Below, piece after piece: positions 30,761-43,114 of a stretch of 64,000 nucleotides of DNA (its first letter is position 1; every line of letters starts with the position of its first letter). The DNA is from Linnemannia schmuckeri (taxonomy: Eukaryota; Mortierellomycota; Mortierellomycetes; Mortierellales; Mortierellaceae), in the NCBI GenBank assembly GCA_029449235.1, contig JANATG010000006.1, positions 2,356,001 through 2,420,000 of the forward strand, written 5' to 3'. Under the pieces are notes generated by a model. That model saw only the letters and a list, made by a program, of their open reading frames with translations, ran no database searches and was not told where the DNA came from. The position numbers and the translations under genes were made by a program.

Positions 30761-32506
30761 TTACTTCAACAATTGACGTTCGCTCTCCTCTTCTAAACGG
30801 ATCGCCTCTCCTCTTAGTCGTACTTGATAGGATCCGTTCTCCTGCGCTATCGACCACTCTGCGTACCGCCTTTTCCATCGTTTCTTGGATAGGTACTCCT
30901 TGGTCGTATTTTCAATGAGCGTCAGGACATCTGCTCTCCAGATATCCTCCACCAAGAGCCATTCAGCCACAACTGTAATGAGTACGACTCCGATCAACGC
31001 GCCTATAAACACCAAGGACCACTGCTCCATCGAGATCCCCTGCTTGTATTCCCACGGTTGGGCGACACCCGTGAAATTGGCCATGAAGGGGTACATGCGC
31101 TCTGTTAAATTCGTCAGCAGGTCTGCGGTTTGCATCGCCACCTCGGTCACATTTTCAGCACGGATTGTGTTGTCGCCAAAACCAAGAGTCATCTGTGACG
31201 GCGACGTGGCATTGAAAATGAGTAGCATGGAGTAATCCTGTAGACCATTGTAGTCATTGGAGTCACCTACGGCTGGTGTCGCTCCTGTGTTTGACCTAGC
31301 CGAGATGTGAAGCTCGCGACATGAGACCATATTCTGAACCCGTTTTGGTTTGTCTGGTCGCAGCATGTTCGCTTCATAAAGCACACAGGAAATATGGGTC
31401 GAGTTGTCTGAAGTCGCCGACGGCGTATTGTAAACCAGGGTGACATTGTTGCTGGCGGTGGTCCTGTTCTGTGGCTGAGCGGCCACGGAAGCGTTCAGTG
31501 CGCTATAAATGGAGGTATACAGAGGCTCCTTTGATTGGATGGTACCCATGGCAGCATAAAGAAAAAGGGTGAGGCCGTACTGATCGTCAGAAGAGAACTT
31601 GGTCTGGAAACTGGCCGTGGTGATTGCGACCATGACCGAGATACCGTTGGCCTCTGTGTAACCGGCAATGAACGTCGTCGGTCTCTCTGCAATATATTCA
31701 TCTCGAAAAGCATTTCCAGTGCCGACCGGACTCGACACGTTTGCAATCGTGATCGGCTTGCCTTCGTGATTATTGTAGATGACTTTCCATGGGGGGTCAA
31801 AGAGGTAGCTAAGATCCGCCCAAGGCGCCAGGGTCGTTCTCATGGAGGTGATCTCACAACTGGGCGAAGTCTGGTCGCAACTTGGGGTGTCGTTCTTTGA
31901 GAACGTGTAGAGTAGACGGGTCAGCGACACTGTTCCGGGAGCTGGATTTGTAATGGGTAAGGCGTTGTCATAGTTGGTATTGACACCGATAACCGCCACG
32001 GATGTGGCCTCGGAAAGGACATTGAAATCTGCACCAGAGTAGGACAAGAATGGCTTGCGCTGAGCGATATACAAATACAGCGCTGTGAGCAGATCATCAG
32101 AGTTGAGTCGATTCTGAATGATATGTCCAGGGTTGGTACTGCCCATCTGTGCAAAGGAACCAAAGCGCCAGGAAGCAGCCGGGTAACGAACGACGCCCAA
32201 CGTGGTCGCCTTAATGCCAGTGTTGACAATGAAGGCGATGGCATTGCCTGCGAGCACGAGAAATAAGAGTCCGGCCAGGATCAACCATCTGTCGGTGTGC
32301 TGATCTGTATCAGCAGCTCTCAATTCAGACCACAACGAGAAGAAGCTGCTGGAACCTGCGATGCGAAGACGAAGGTCATTTCCTCGAGTGCGTTGAATGA
32401 TGATGTTTAAAAGGAGACCGAGGGCGAAAAAGTAGAGGGCGTTCAGGATGGTGCCAAGAAGACCGATAACACCAGTCAGCTGAAAAGGGATGAAATACAC
32501 GGCCAT
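30761..32506 (-). CDS. Large membrane protein of unrecognised family
   Basis: Intronless, 581 residues from ATG 32506 (MAVYFIPFQLTGVIGLLG). I rejected an upstream in-frame start because it would translate the CT-rich leader as poly-Phe/Ser. Two membrane segments lie near the N-terminus (~7-35 and ~70-95). A ~400-residue luminal or extracellular domain follows with many N-x-S/T sites and several cysteines (for example PSCDQTSPSC). A third membrane segment (WSLVFIGALIGVVLITVVAE) is followed by a basic cytoplasmic tail (KKRWKRR). The layout suggests a cell-surface glycoprotein. No family recognised; it may belong to a lineage-specific family. Confidence 0.75.
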   Translation of the reverse strand: MAVYFIPFQLTGVIGLLGTILNALYFFALGLLLNIIIQRTRGNDLRLRIAGSSSFFSLWSELRAADTDQHTDRWLILAGLLFLVLAGNAIAFIVNTGIKATTLGVVRYPAASWRFGSFAQMGSTNPGHIIQNRLNSDDLLTALYLYIAQRKPFLSYSGADFNVLSEATSVAVIGVNTNYDNALPITNPAPGTVSLTRLLYTFSKNDTPSCDQTSPSCEITSMRTTLAPWADLSYLFDPPWKVIYNNHEGKPITIANVSSPVGTGNAFRDEYIAERPTTFIAGYTEANGISVMVAITTASFQTKFSSDDQYGLTLFLYAAMGTIQSKEPLYTSIYSALNASVAAQPQNRTTASNNVTLVYNTPSATSDNSTHISCVLYEANMLRPDKPKRVQNMVSCRELHISARSNTGATPAVGDSNDYNGLQDYSMLLIFNATSPSQMTLGFGDNTIRAENVTEVAMQTADLLTNLTERMYPFMANFTGVAQPWEYKQGISMEQWSLVFIGALIGVVLITVVAEWLLVEDIWRADVLTLIENTTKEYLSKKRWKRRYAEWSIAQENGSYQVRLRGEAIRLEEESERQLLK

Positions 32507-34599
32507 GCTCGTAAAAGATATAGAAGGAGGGATGAGACGAAGGAGAGGACAGAAAGGTGATAGAAGACGGTAGCGTGAAGAGGGAGATGATACTGGCGAA
32601 ATGAGATCGAGACGAACGTAGAGGAGACGGCCTCTTTTGTGAATAAAGAAAGGCAAGTGGACGAGGGGAGAATGGAGGGCAGAGGGATAAAAAAAGAAGA
32701 AAGAAAGAAAAAACAAAAAAATAATAGCCTTTCCAGGGGGACGCAAGCACTAAGCGAGCACGGAAACCTTTTTTCGAACAACAGCGCAACTCCAATTGGG
32801 GAAAGGAAACGCTTACGCGCCGCACTTTTTCATGTGCAGCGGGACGAACTTTGATCGAATGGGGGAGCGAAAATAGCAATCACATATTCCTCTACAAGAA
32901 ACTCCAAGGAAACTGAGAAAAATATTTCCACACTCCTCGCCTTGCCCATAATGCCAACAATTTTTTGTGCATGCGTACAAACCAGACGTCCCAACGTATC
33001 TTTTTTGTGCTCATTTTCTGCACAAGCAGTTACCAATACCCACGTAACGGAATCAAAATACGTTGTGACGGAACTGAAAATGCGTTTCAGCAGTCACATG
33101 CCTGTCAGATCTGCCATTCATATTCTAAAAACAATTATGAAGGAAAAAAAAGAACGCCAACACCTTCCACCTTCTCAAACCCGCAACCATCTCCTACAAT
33201 CAATTGCTTTTCACAATGACAACAATACACACTTACAACCCTCTAAAAGATAGCGAGTTTTATTACGACTATAGTGATGAGTAAGAGGAGAAGGAAGAGC
33301 AGGAGGAGGAGGAGGACAAAGAAGAAGAAGAAGAATGCGAGGAGGAAGAGGGAGAAAGAGAAAAGAGGATCCTATTGTCCAGACAGCCACTTCAAAGGAA
33401 ATTATTCTAGCACAGTTGTTCACTCGCCAGTAACTTCGTTTGCTGTTTTTCATAGTGCCCTCTTTGCCTTACTCTGTCAATTACTAAATCTCTTTGTTGT
33501 CTGATAGGTAGCCGCCGCGGCAGCACGTCGCATGGAAAACCACCCACTTGGGATGATGGCCACGATTGGCAGTACGCACTTAGCAACCACACCTTCAAAG
33601 TCTAGCCCCCATCCACACAAGCGGCTGGTTTTTCGATCACCTTCCAACAATTTTGGAGCGCCAATGGCTTTACCTATGGCACAGTTGCTGTCTACGGCAC
33701 CCATCCAGGTGGCTTCCGCTCAGTAGCCCACATCCTCAGCGGAACCCTTACTTTTTCTTGCTCCACAACCAGCTCTTTTTTTACCTGACCATCTGATGCG
33801 CGCCATTTTTCAAAGATGCCAACCATTCGTCCCTAGCAGGAAACAACACATCTGCCACCAGGAGAAAGCAGGGGTTTCCTCGTTACACGTCGTCGCCTAA
33901 CCTTACACAAGGACTCGAATCCACTCTCTCTGATGTTGTGGATAGGTGTGAATCTTGCTAGGAAATTCACTTCCTTTTCTTTTTCATTAACAAAGTAAAC
34001 AAGCCGCCTATGTGGCCTTGTTCATGCACCATAAATGCTGTTCAAGAACAAGGGCATAATAAAATAAACTTTCTTACTTGTTACTATTTTCCGCTTCGTC
34101 TTCATATTCACATATACAAAACTTCTCTCTGGTACCCCTGGAAGGCTGTATTTACCTCGGTAGAAGGGTGCAATGTACGAAAACCAGCAACTCTTGCGTC
34201 AACCAGGAAGTTCGCTCAATCCTCAACATGCCATGCAGTTCTCCCATCTTCGTCTCCATCCCAGGCCCCTCCATTGCCATCTCTATCTATAGTTCCTTCA
34301 TCTTCCTTCATCACCATGTTTAATTGTTGGTCGACGAACCTCTGGGCCTTCAAACCTTGCATCTTCTGTTTGTCCCCGTCGGCAGCATAATTTCAAAAGT
34401 CCTTCTCGTGTTGTTGTTCACAACTCTACTTGGGAGAACTTGTACAGCCTTCCCCTTGGTACTGTTCCAGAACCAAGCCAACCCGTCCATGCTCTACAAG
34501 GTCAGGATCTTCTCGCACTCATCTCAATCAGGAAATCCGCACAGACGCGTAGCCTCACGGCCACTTTTTCAAAATGTCCCGTGATTCTGCAGGCGCGCT
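32507..34599. other. Gene-poor stretch with purine tract
   Basis: About 2.1 kb. Left part is the purine-rich (plus strand) leader of the membrane-protein gene. At 33274-33366 lies a GA-rich tract of GAG/GAA units. The short frame 33532-33726 (starting MENHPLGMMATIG) and frames at 34010-34584 lack support. The right end grades into the hAT remnant. Confidence 0.45.
33274..33366 (+). repeat. GA-rich low-complexity tract
   Basis: Nearly pure purine run built of GAG, GAA and AGG units. Confidence 0.7.
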
Positions 34600-36418
34600 A
34601 CATGTAGTATGCCAGGTCCTCATAACAAGCACGAAATGGGCGGAGGCGACGAAGCATCAGTTCAAGTGCGCTAGGCCTGCGGGCATACACTAGCCTAAAG
34701 AGGAAGTTTTCATCTCTGCCTGAATCACATTGTGGGAGCGCACGACAAGATCTACTAATTGCTTAGAAAGTTCCGGAAGTTTCAACAAATGGTCAGGTCT
34801 AAAACCATAGTCAGTCAGCGGGAACAACACCTTCGGGATGCAGTGACAACTCCTAGTACAGTGTACAACAGTATCCAAGAGAATGTTTTGAGGGTTCTTC
34901 AACAACCAACTCAGACAGAACAGGGCATGATTATGGATTTCATCTTGTCATTAGTCACAAGAGAAGGAGTCAATTATATGACTATTGTTTCACCGTTTTT
35001 TCAAGGAATGAAGTCCCTCGCCAACTCAGCGTTTACAATTCCAGCAACTTCAAGATTATAGTGAATACTTAAGGGCAAGATCAATCACTGGAAAACAAAC
35101 ATGATGACACACATTCAACAAAACATATATCGCGGAGCCCTTACCATAGACATCTGGACTAACAGCACTGGTGACTGGAAGTTTCTCGGCGTCACTCTGC
35201 ACCTCGTGAACGTTGACTACTGTATGAAAACAATTGCAGTTGGTATGGCGCCAATGGAACAGTCCCAGAACGCAGGGTACATTTGTCGCAGGCTTGGTAG
35301 TTACTTTTTTTCTCTTCCTCTTTTTTATACATTTTGTGATGGTGACTTAAACTAATCTTAAAACCCTTTTAACCCCTCCACTATATCCAATATTAGCAAA
35401 TGGATACAACTGATGGTGGCTCGAACGTGAAGAAGTGGGTGGAGCTGTTCAATGGGAGACATGAGCGGGTGCCTTGGATCCACCACGCTACCCATTCGAT
35501 CCAGCTGTGCATCAATACGGCACATGGCAAAGGGAAGACGGAGAGTCCCAAGTCTGCCAGCGCTTTGTTCAAAAGGTGCGAGCAGGTCGTCCAGTTTTTC
35601 AACGGCTGTGGCGCGACAAAACAGGCTTTGGAACATGAATAGAAACGTCACAGTTGCACAAAGCCCTACCAATTTATCAGGGCTACAGAGACGAAGCGGA
35701 ACTCCCGGTTGGCTCTAGGAGTTAGTGTCCACAAGCTTGCTGCCGAGATTAGAAACGCTGTCGAGGTTGTAAGTCGGTCATTGGTCAAGATCAATGCAGA
35801 CAAGGCTTAGGCGGTCATGAACTGTCTGCTTAGTCAGCAGGGCTTCGCAAACTCAACGACGTGTGCAACCTCCTAAACCCTGCAGCCGACCTGACGTATT
35901 TTGTCGGTGGTTCCAAGTACTCTACGGCATCCTCCGTTTATCTAAAGGTCCATAGTGTTCCGTCTCTTGACCCGTATGCCGCCGAGCCAGCCCGGGCTTT
36001 ACATGGCGCTCTTACGGAGCAGATCTTGGCCATTATGGATGGATGTCAACTGACGTGTATGTGGCTAAAATGGTCGCCTTTTCTATTTTCTTTTGTTTGT
36101 ATAGAAGCCACGATTATCAATTCTCCAGCTCGATCATTAACCCACACCGTTGGTGATGATATCGTTGGTAGAGGATCCTACCCCTCATCGTCAGAGGAGT
36201 CGCCATATTCACTAACCTTCGCCGCCCGACTTCAGCAAGAATATGGAGGAGGAGGAGGCACAGGCGTTTTTCAGCGCTGCTGGATCGTTGCAGGACGTTC
36301 CTTTCAGTTGCCTTCAAAGCGGCTCTACTTTGCCGGCAAGGGCGAAGGTTCATCTTTTGTATCAGTTCAAGTTGCGGCCACGAGAGGAGTGGAATCCTCG
36401 GGTGACCCTGAACAGTGA
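34600..36418 (+). pseudogene. hAT-family transposase remnant
   Basis: A decayed BED-finger-like start (TKWAEATKHQFKCARPAGIH, in one frame around 34630-34690) is followed by fragments typical of hAT transposases: ALTIDIWTNSTGDWKFLGVT LHLV near 35130-35215, the block VPWIHHATHSIQLCINTAHG around 35470-35525 with CEQVVQFFNGCGATKQALEH after it, and CNLLNPAADLTYFVGGSKYS TASSVYL at ~35860-35950. Stops and shifts occur at about 34745, 35058, 35353, 35640, 35716 and 35807. There is a possible relict intron at ~35300-35396. Terminal repeats not identified. Confidence 0.75.
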
Positions 36419-38206
36419 AGATGGAAGTTGACATTGCCTTCTCTTTCTTCTCTCCTGTAGCAAAAACAGGATCAGCCAGCAGGAAATCCTGGTCAGGGCT
36501 TGCCCTGCTTCAGCAATTGACAATGAACATGGTTCGTGCTTCACAGCATATTGTCTTTATTTTAAGGGGTTTGCAAATCGACGCTCTTCTTTTGCCTCGA
36601 AGAATTTATGAGCGATGAAAACGTGGACATGTGGTTGATAGGCGGTTGGGGCACGAACGAAATGAATAATACAAAAGGCGCACAGACGCCAAGAGGACAT
36701 GTCTTGTTCCAGCTTAGCATTCCTCTATGCGGCCTTACTATCCTTAGCTGCTCATTTTGTATGGATGGGGTTTGATCTTTCCTTGGCTAATGGACATGTT
36801 GGTTGTCGGTCTGTTTATCCACAGGGGACTGATTGTGAGCTATGATTATTCGGCAAGCAAAGGGCTAAGGACACAGAAGTGAAAAGATAGGAAAAGCAAA
36901 AAAAAAAAAAAATATCGACGATCGTTCTGTCCATCATGCCCGTAAATCGATTGACCCCGAAGTACAAAGAAAAACGAAAAACAACAATACAATAAAAAAA
37001 CAAAGGAGTAGAGGGATGACAGAGACGGGCCGACGAACACATTCAAAACATAAGCCCCACTAGGCCGGGCTTGAAAGTCAATTGTAGGTCTAAAGAAGGA
37101 GAGAAGAAAAGTACGATGATCCCTATCTTCTATTAAGATAGTAGGAAGGAAAAGGGGTTGCCTCTTAGAAAAAGAAAATGAGATGAATAGACGTAAAGAC
37201 GAAGGGAATAATGTGGGAAGATGATAGTGTCCCGAACGCGAGGGTGCGTTTCTACAGTCCATAGAAAAAGGTCGCCCTAGAGTGAAATAAGGGCTGGACA
37301 GTGGTCTAATAGTAACAATAATCCTGAGTAAAAAATATATGAAGCTCCCATACAAGGTGGCCATGCCATGCGATGCATGCGTACCTACACTCATACATGC
37401 CATAGTCTATTACATGTGTTCGTTGTTGCAGATTTCAGATTTCCCAATTGTGCCTTTGTAAGTGCCAAGGATGAACCATGTTTGACTTGACAAAGATTTC
37501 CTTTTTAGTAGTTCCATTCGCATCACCCATTTCATATTTCCCCTCCACTCTGTAAACCAGTGGTTTCTTCTAATTGCTCCCCTAGTTCTTTTTTTCTTTC
37601 TTGACATGAAGTAAAAAAAAATTAGAGAAATGTGCATTGTCCCCTCCCCCCTTGCCTTTATTTTTTGTTGGGTGCTCCATGCACGAAACGCAACAAACAA
37701 AAAAACATAGCTAGTTTAACACACTGTTTCCGTACATCGATCGGTTCGCCTTTGAGGTGGTCCGACCTTCAGCGGATACCCATCAAAATCAAAAATCAAA
37801 AATCAAAAAAGCAAATTGAAGCGGCGAATTATGCGCTGATTGTCCCTGAGACCAAATGCCTTTTTCAGGGCAACGGGGGACTTCCTTCTCTCGTCGATAT
37901 AAAAAGGCACTTGTCTCATCTGGTTCCACTTCCTTCTGCCTCCACCAAATCAATCAAGCCAAGCCAACGTCAATTATCCTCGACATCTTTTTCTCTTTCT
38001 TCACCTTTTTGCCCTCTTTACCCTTTCCCCCCTTTTTTCTTTTTCTGTCTTTCTTTCGATCCCTCTTTCAACTCTTTTTTCTTCACTTCACCTTTTCTCT
38101 CTTTCCCTCTATTTCTTTCCTGACGCTCACGCTCGATTATTTCTACTTTTTATCGCACTCACCACACTTTCCCACATTATATATCACAGCACATCACACA
38201 TCAAAA
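36419..38206. other. Gene-poor stretch and TMEM135-like leader
   Basis: About 1.8 kb. No defended gene. From ~37940 to 38206 the sequence is the strongly pyrimidine-rich leader of the next gene, including the T-rich element CATTATATATCAC at 38174-38186. Confidence 0.5.
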
Positions 38207-41062
38207 ATGGCAAAGATATTCAGCGTTACACCAACAGAGCTCAACACCCTCAACAACAGGAACGCCGACAACCATAATCACCTTGACTCTTACTCAGATA
38301 CATCATACCCATCTACCCCTACAGACACACACTCTTCAGACCCATTTGCCTCACACTTCCGTCCCCTCAAGTCCACTTCTACTTCCACGTCGACAGCGAG
38401 GGGAAGAGTCCTGTCAAAGATCGTGCTCTCGTTCTTCCTCTCACCTACAGGATACCGCCTCCTGAGATTCGACACAAAGAGCAAGTCTAAGAAGGGTAAA
38501 TCTACCGCTACTCCTGCTGATTCTAGTTCTGTTTCCAAAAAGAAGAGCAAGAAGGCTTCGGTAACTGTTTCGCACAAGAGTCTCCAAAGACTTGGTACCT
38601 CCCTCGTTGATCCAGAGGAATACGAGCAATGGTTCAAGTAAGTTGTTTTTGCCTCCAAAGTCAATTGCTTTCGCTTGCATGGGGTTAACGAAAAGAGGAG
38701 TTTATTGGGGAAGGAGGAAGGAGTGTACTAAAATGGGCTAGTGACCCCCTTTGTTTTTGGGCGTCCCCAATCCTTCCTCCCGCCCCACAACAAAAACTAA
38801 AAGAAATGCAAGGGCCAATCAAACCTAGAAAGTTAACCTTTTTCTGTATATTCTTGTTTTCTTCAACCTTGCACAACGAACTATTGTTTTACCCAACAAA
38901 GATCTCAAACCGGCAACGATAACAACAAACTCTCGATTGACGACGACCATCGTGGCGACAACAACAAACAACAAGTCAACAGGAATGTAGCAACCCTGTC
39001 TTCAGCGACACGCGCAGGAATCCGAGGCTTCACACTAGCATTTCTGGCAGGCACAGCCATGGACGTCCTCCTTCCCGCCCTCCTTAAACAAAAATTCAAA
39101 GGACTTGTCCGCAGAATCTTCACCAACCCTTCCTCGCTGCGACTGGGTGCTTCCTGTGGTCTCTTTGCTTTCGTTTACAAACTGTCCTTCCACATCATCG
39201 CCCTCGCCCTCGAGTTTTCTTCACAGGATCAACGCACACCAACTTCCAGGAGGTCGGATTCTGGAATCGGTCTTGGAGACAGACAGCGACGAGGACAACA
39301 TGGAAATGGCAAGATTGTGTTTGGAGGATTGACACAGCTCGACAGTGAGGACGATGAGAATCAACAACATAGCGAGAGTGATGACGATACACTTCCAATA
39401 AGTCCCAAGGAACAGGTGGCAAGAAATAGGAAAAAGTGGGTCCCCGCCCTCTTAGCTTCCCTTGTGGCTGCACCAGCCTACAGTCTTATCCCCGAAAAGG
39501 CCCGCCGGTTGACGATGGCATTGTACTTTTTGACATATGCCGGCGAATCTGCCTACGCGGCGCTGGAACACGAGGGACTGCTGAAGTGGTTGCCTAGTTG
39601 GGTTGGGATCTGGATCTTGGCGCCAATTAGTACTTCTCAAATTGTGCATACCTTCATCCAGCACAACGACTGCAGCCCTGTAAGTGTTTTCTTTGCTTGT
39701 CTTTGTTTTCTCCTTCCCTTATTTTTCGATTTCCTTTCTTCCTCCTACTTCCCCTTTTCTTTTTTTCTATGAAATCCCCCTTCTCCTTTTTCAGTTTTTT
39801 TGCACCCCTGCGATCGGAACGGGTCGAAATCTCTTTCTGCTCTTCACCAAACCACAAAAGACGTCATATAGCATGCCTTTCTCCCTCCTCTTCCCCTCCT
39901 TTCCCCCTTTTCTGTCTATGGCACATTTTGCCTTATCTTAGTACTCCGACGATATGGAATACATCCCTTCTTTCGCGTTGGGTGTACCTTTTTTTTCAAA
40001 TCTAACAATCAACTAACCAATGCGTCCCCTTGTTTTCTCCTTCTTCCCCCTTTCTCCCTCCTTCTACTCCCTAAACGCTCAAAACGCACAAAACCGCTCT
40101 AGATGGGATGGACGAAGCTGATCATGTCGCAGTGCGACCCATTCCTGCACCGTCCCAAGGGGTTTGACACCAAGACCCTAGGCGCCTTCCCAACCTCCGG
40201 ACAACTCTTTGAAGGCGCCAAGGCCTACATGAAAGCCGGGTACCAGTCTCAACCCATCCTCGCCTCTACCGCCACTGCTGCTGCTGCTGCCTTAACAGGA
40301 GACGGAAATATGAAGAGGTTCTTGTTGCCAGAGGCCTGTGAGAGCGCGTTTAGGTTCACAGAGTCCATGGGACATCATTCGGTAGGGTGTCAGATGTTCC
40401 ATCCGGCAGAAGCGAGCTGTGGGACTGCGATGAAGAAGCTGTTGGGACGGAATGCGGTTTTTTCGTTCAAGATGTATGCGGTCTTGGCGGCTTTGACTTT
40501 TGTCGCTCGTGGGGGTAATGTCTTTCAGAAAGGGTAAGTTTATCCGTACCTTTTTATGTGAGCAATTGTTATCTCTTCGTTCAATTTGTTTGAAGTATTA
40601 ATGGCCTATTCTTTTTCGAATACCCTTTTCCGCTGTTTCTTCTCTTCTATTAGAGTAATGAATTATGTGTCAAAGACAACGATCGCAACCCTTCGTTCAA
40701 CGATCGCCACCTGGGGAATTGTCGTCACAGCATTCCCACTCTTCTGTTCCATGGATCGAACCCTTCCCACTTGGTTCTTCCCTACAAAACGACACTACAT
40801 CAACGGATTCTTGGGTGGGCTCTGGGTTCTGATTGAGACGCCTGCAAGACAGTCGGCGTTGACGTTGTATTTCACAAGGTTTATGATTGAGGCGCTTTGG
40901 AGACGCGCTGTCAAGGCCGGTTGGGCCAGAAAGGTGAAGGGTGGAGAAACGGTGTTGTTTGGATGCGCTATGGCGGTGGTTATGGGGGTCTTTGAGACTA
41001 CTCCTAGCATGACGAGGAAGACTATTATTCAGAGTATGTTGAACAAGATCTTTGTTGATTAG
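38207..41062 (+). CDS. TMEM135-like multi-pass membrane protein
   Basis: Four exons (38207-38637, 38902-39679, 40103-40533, 40654-41062), 682 residues. A disordered N-terminus is followed by membrane segments: ATRAGIRGFTLAFLAGTAMD, LGASCGLFAFVYKLSFHIIA, WVPALLASLVAAPAYSLIPE, then the Cys-rich block RFTESMGHHSVGCQMFHPAE ASCG, characteristic of the TMEM135 family. More membrane segments lie in the last exon. Glycine- and arginine-containing helices (RAGIRGF, KARRLTMALYF) recall the Tim17/Tmem135 fold. TMEM135 proteins act in peroxisomes and mitochondria of animals; the fungal role is not known. An acidic loop (~250-300) separates the membrane parts. AATAAA at 41132-41137 is a likely polyadenylation signal. 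Confidence 0.85.
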
Positions 41063-41786
41063 GGAGATGTCTCTCTTTTTTCTCCCCTGTACCCCCTCTT
41101 CTTCTTCTTCTTCATACCCTAATATTATACGAATAAAAATGCTATCACACACTTTGCGATTTACTAAAAGAAGGCGAGCATACTGAGCTTGAACGTTTAT
41201 TTCCATTTCTATGTATATGTATGTGGTAAAAAATGGGGCAAAGACAGTCTATAAAGGCAAATATAACTAAAGAAAAAAAAGCAAGAGAAGAAAAAAAAAA
41301 AAAAAGGATGTGGAAATCTACAATACAGTCTAGAAAATGTGTCCGCGGTCTAGTTCTTGTCTAAAAGAAGAGGTCTATAGGGGTGGTGGTGTTGATGACG
41401 ATGATGGCTGAAAGAGAGTGTGTGGATGCCGTGGGCGAGTCGTGGTTGTTGGCGCGTGGTTAGTCGTTTGTACGGGTCAGGGTTATTATGACAGTGATTG
41501 AAGGGTGGGCTGGAGAGAGGAGGGGGTAAGAAATATGTAAAGGGAATAACAACACTGTCGAGAAGAGAGTGAAAAGAAAAAAAAAACGAGAGTACTAACA
41601 AAGGATGGGCGAAGAAGAGCTACAAGAGGTGGTAAAAAAGAAAGAAAAAGGGCGGAGCAAGAGGAAGAAAATACGCAAAGGAGATGGGAGTGATGTGGAG
41701 GGAGGAAGGGGGTCGAAAAAAAGGTTGTTGGCCCGGCCTTTGTGTACCTTCCCATTTACTCGATCACTGTCATCGGCTTCACCAAC
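41063..41786. other. Region between convergent genes
   Basis: About 720 bases. Contains the polyadenylation signal of the TMEM135-like gene at 41132-41137 and A-rich tracts at 41272-41308 and 41577-41586. No gene seen. Confidence 0.5.
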
Positions 41787-43114
41787 TTAACGGATGACAC
41801 GACGAGTCGATAGACGCTTATCCTTTTTCATCGCCATAATCCTCTTGAAATCAATTCCAATCCTACCCCTTTCAACCTCACTCCTCACAAATCCCTGCAA
41901 TTCCCTGGAATCTAGCAACTCGTTCACAGCCTCAGTCCACTGGGAATCACTCTGTTGCATGTGTTGTCCGCCTCCGAGACACGCTTTGGGTGGGAGAGTG
42001 GGGAGTAGTTGGGGTTTGAGAAACGCGACGACCCAGATCTCGAATTGGACTTGGCCGTCTCTCATGAGGGGGCGAAACCAGGGCGGGAGGGTTTGGTGGG
42101 GATTGATGTCCGAGGCGGTAGTGATTGTGGTGGAGTGGCGGGGGCGTTTTCCTTCACGGGTTTCCTCACTTTCAGCTTCGTTGTCGTTGCTTTCCTCGCC
42201 CTCATCATCATAACAGTCGCCGACGCCGCCGTCGGATTCGTAATCGCAGACTTCAGGGATCGATTGAGCTGGTGCGTTATTGGGCGAGCTGTCTGAGGAG
42301 GGTGGAGGCGACGCGGTGTCTGATCCGTCCGAATGGTCCGAATGACCCATCGATAAGCCTAAAAGCACCCAAAAAAAAGAGAGAGAAAGGTAAGTCTCCA
42401 ATGCTTCGTGTAATTTGTTGTGTAACACGACCACCATATAAAGAATAACGTAAACGAGAAAAAAGAGAACATACACATGTCGAGGTACGCCAAGGTATTG
42501 TTGGACATCCAAGACGCGACATGGTCTGCGCCCAACAACATCTTTGAGAGCTCCATCCTTCCACCACTACTAGCATGGCCGCCATTGCCACCGGTCATTT
42601 CATCATCTGCGAGGGACGAGCTGGTATCATCGCCAGCATTACTGGACCCATCCCCCCTCATACTATCACTGCCACTCGTCCCGCTTCCCGCAACCGACCC
42701 GTCGGACCCTGGCAAACACGCCAACGTCTCTGCTGTCAAGACAGGAGCCTCAGGGATCCGCCGCATCACCAGCACCGAATCTTTCAAATCCGACATTCCT
42801 GTCCCTTGTCCTCCAGTGGCAGAGGCATCGGAGACAGAAACCGCGAGACCAGTAGCAGGATCGCGACCACAGAGCGCACGAAGATCCTTGATCTCGACAT
42901 AGGACCGGCGATGCTTTGCAGGTGCGGGCTGTTGGACAATGTAGAGCCGCAGGGGAGAATCGTTGGAGTTGGCGGGGGAGGGAGCGGTGGAGATGGTGGG
43001 GTGGAGGCAATGGAAGGTTCGAAGGAACTGGCTATCTTGCGGGTAGTTTGAAGTGGTTGAGGCGAGGTAGGCGAGGATGTGAGCCGGATCGATGGCTACC
43101 GGAGGGTTCGACAT
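41787..43114 (-). CDS. Acidic hypothetical protein, two exons
   Basis: Exons 43114-42475 and 42358-41787 join in frame to 403 residues. The N-terminus (AIDPAHILAYLASTTSNYPQ, then FLRTFHCLHPTIS) looks folded. LRLYIVQQPAPAKHRRSYVE, a Gly/Ser-rich acidic linker and MELSKMLLGADHVASWMSNN follow. Exon 2 encodes a strongly acidic stretch (DDEGEESNDNEAESEE) ending in KRPRHS. A conserved-looking C-terminus has PPWFRPLMRDGQVQFEIWVV and a Lys/Arg-rich end. I recognise no family. The acidic region followed by a basic cluster would fit a nuclear protein, but this is inference only. Confidence 0.7.

Noticed and set aside
30761..32746. Longer start at 32746 for the membrane protein
   Set aside because: The extra 80 residues are poly-Phe/Ser/Leu translation of the pyrimidine-rich leader; MAVYFIPFQ at 32506 fits better.
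33532..33726. 64-residue frame starting MENHPLGMMATIG
   Set aside because: No homology recognised, no conserved gene structure, and surrounded by repeat-derived sequence.
39059..39772. Separate gene starting at 39059
   Set aside because: It is exon 2 of the TMEM135-like gene; upstream and downstream splice sites close the frame with exons 1 and 3.
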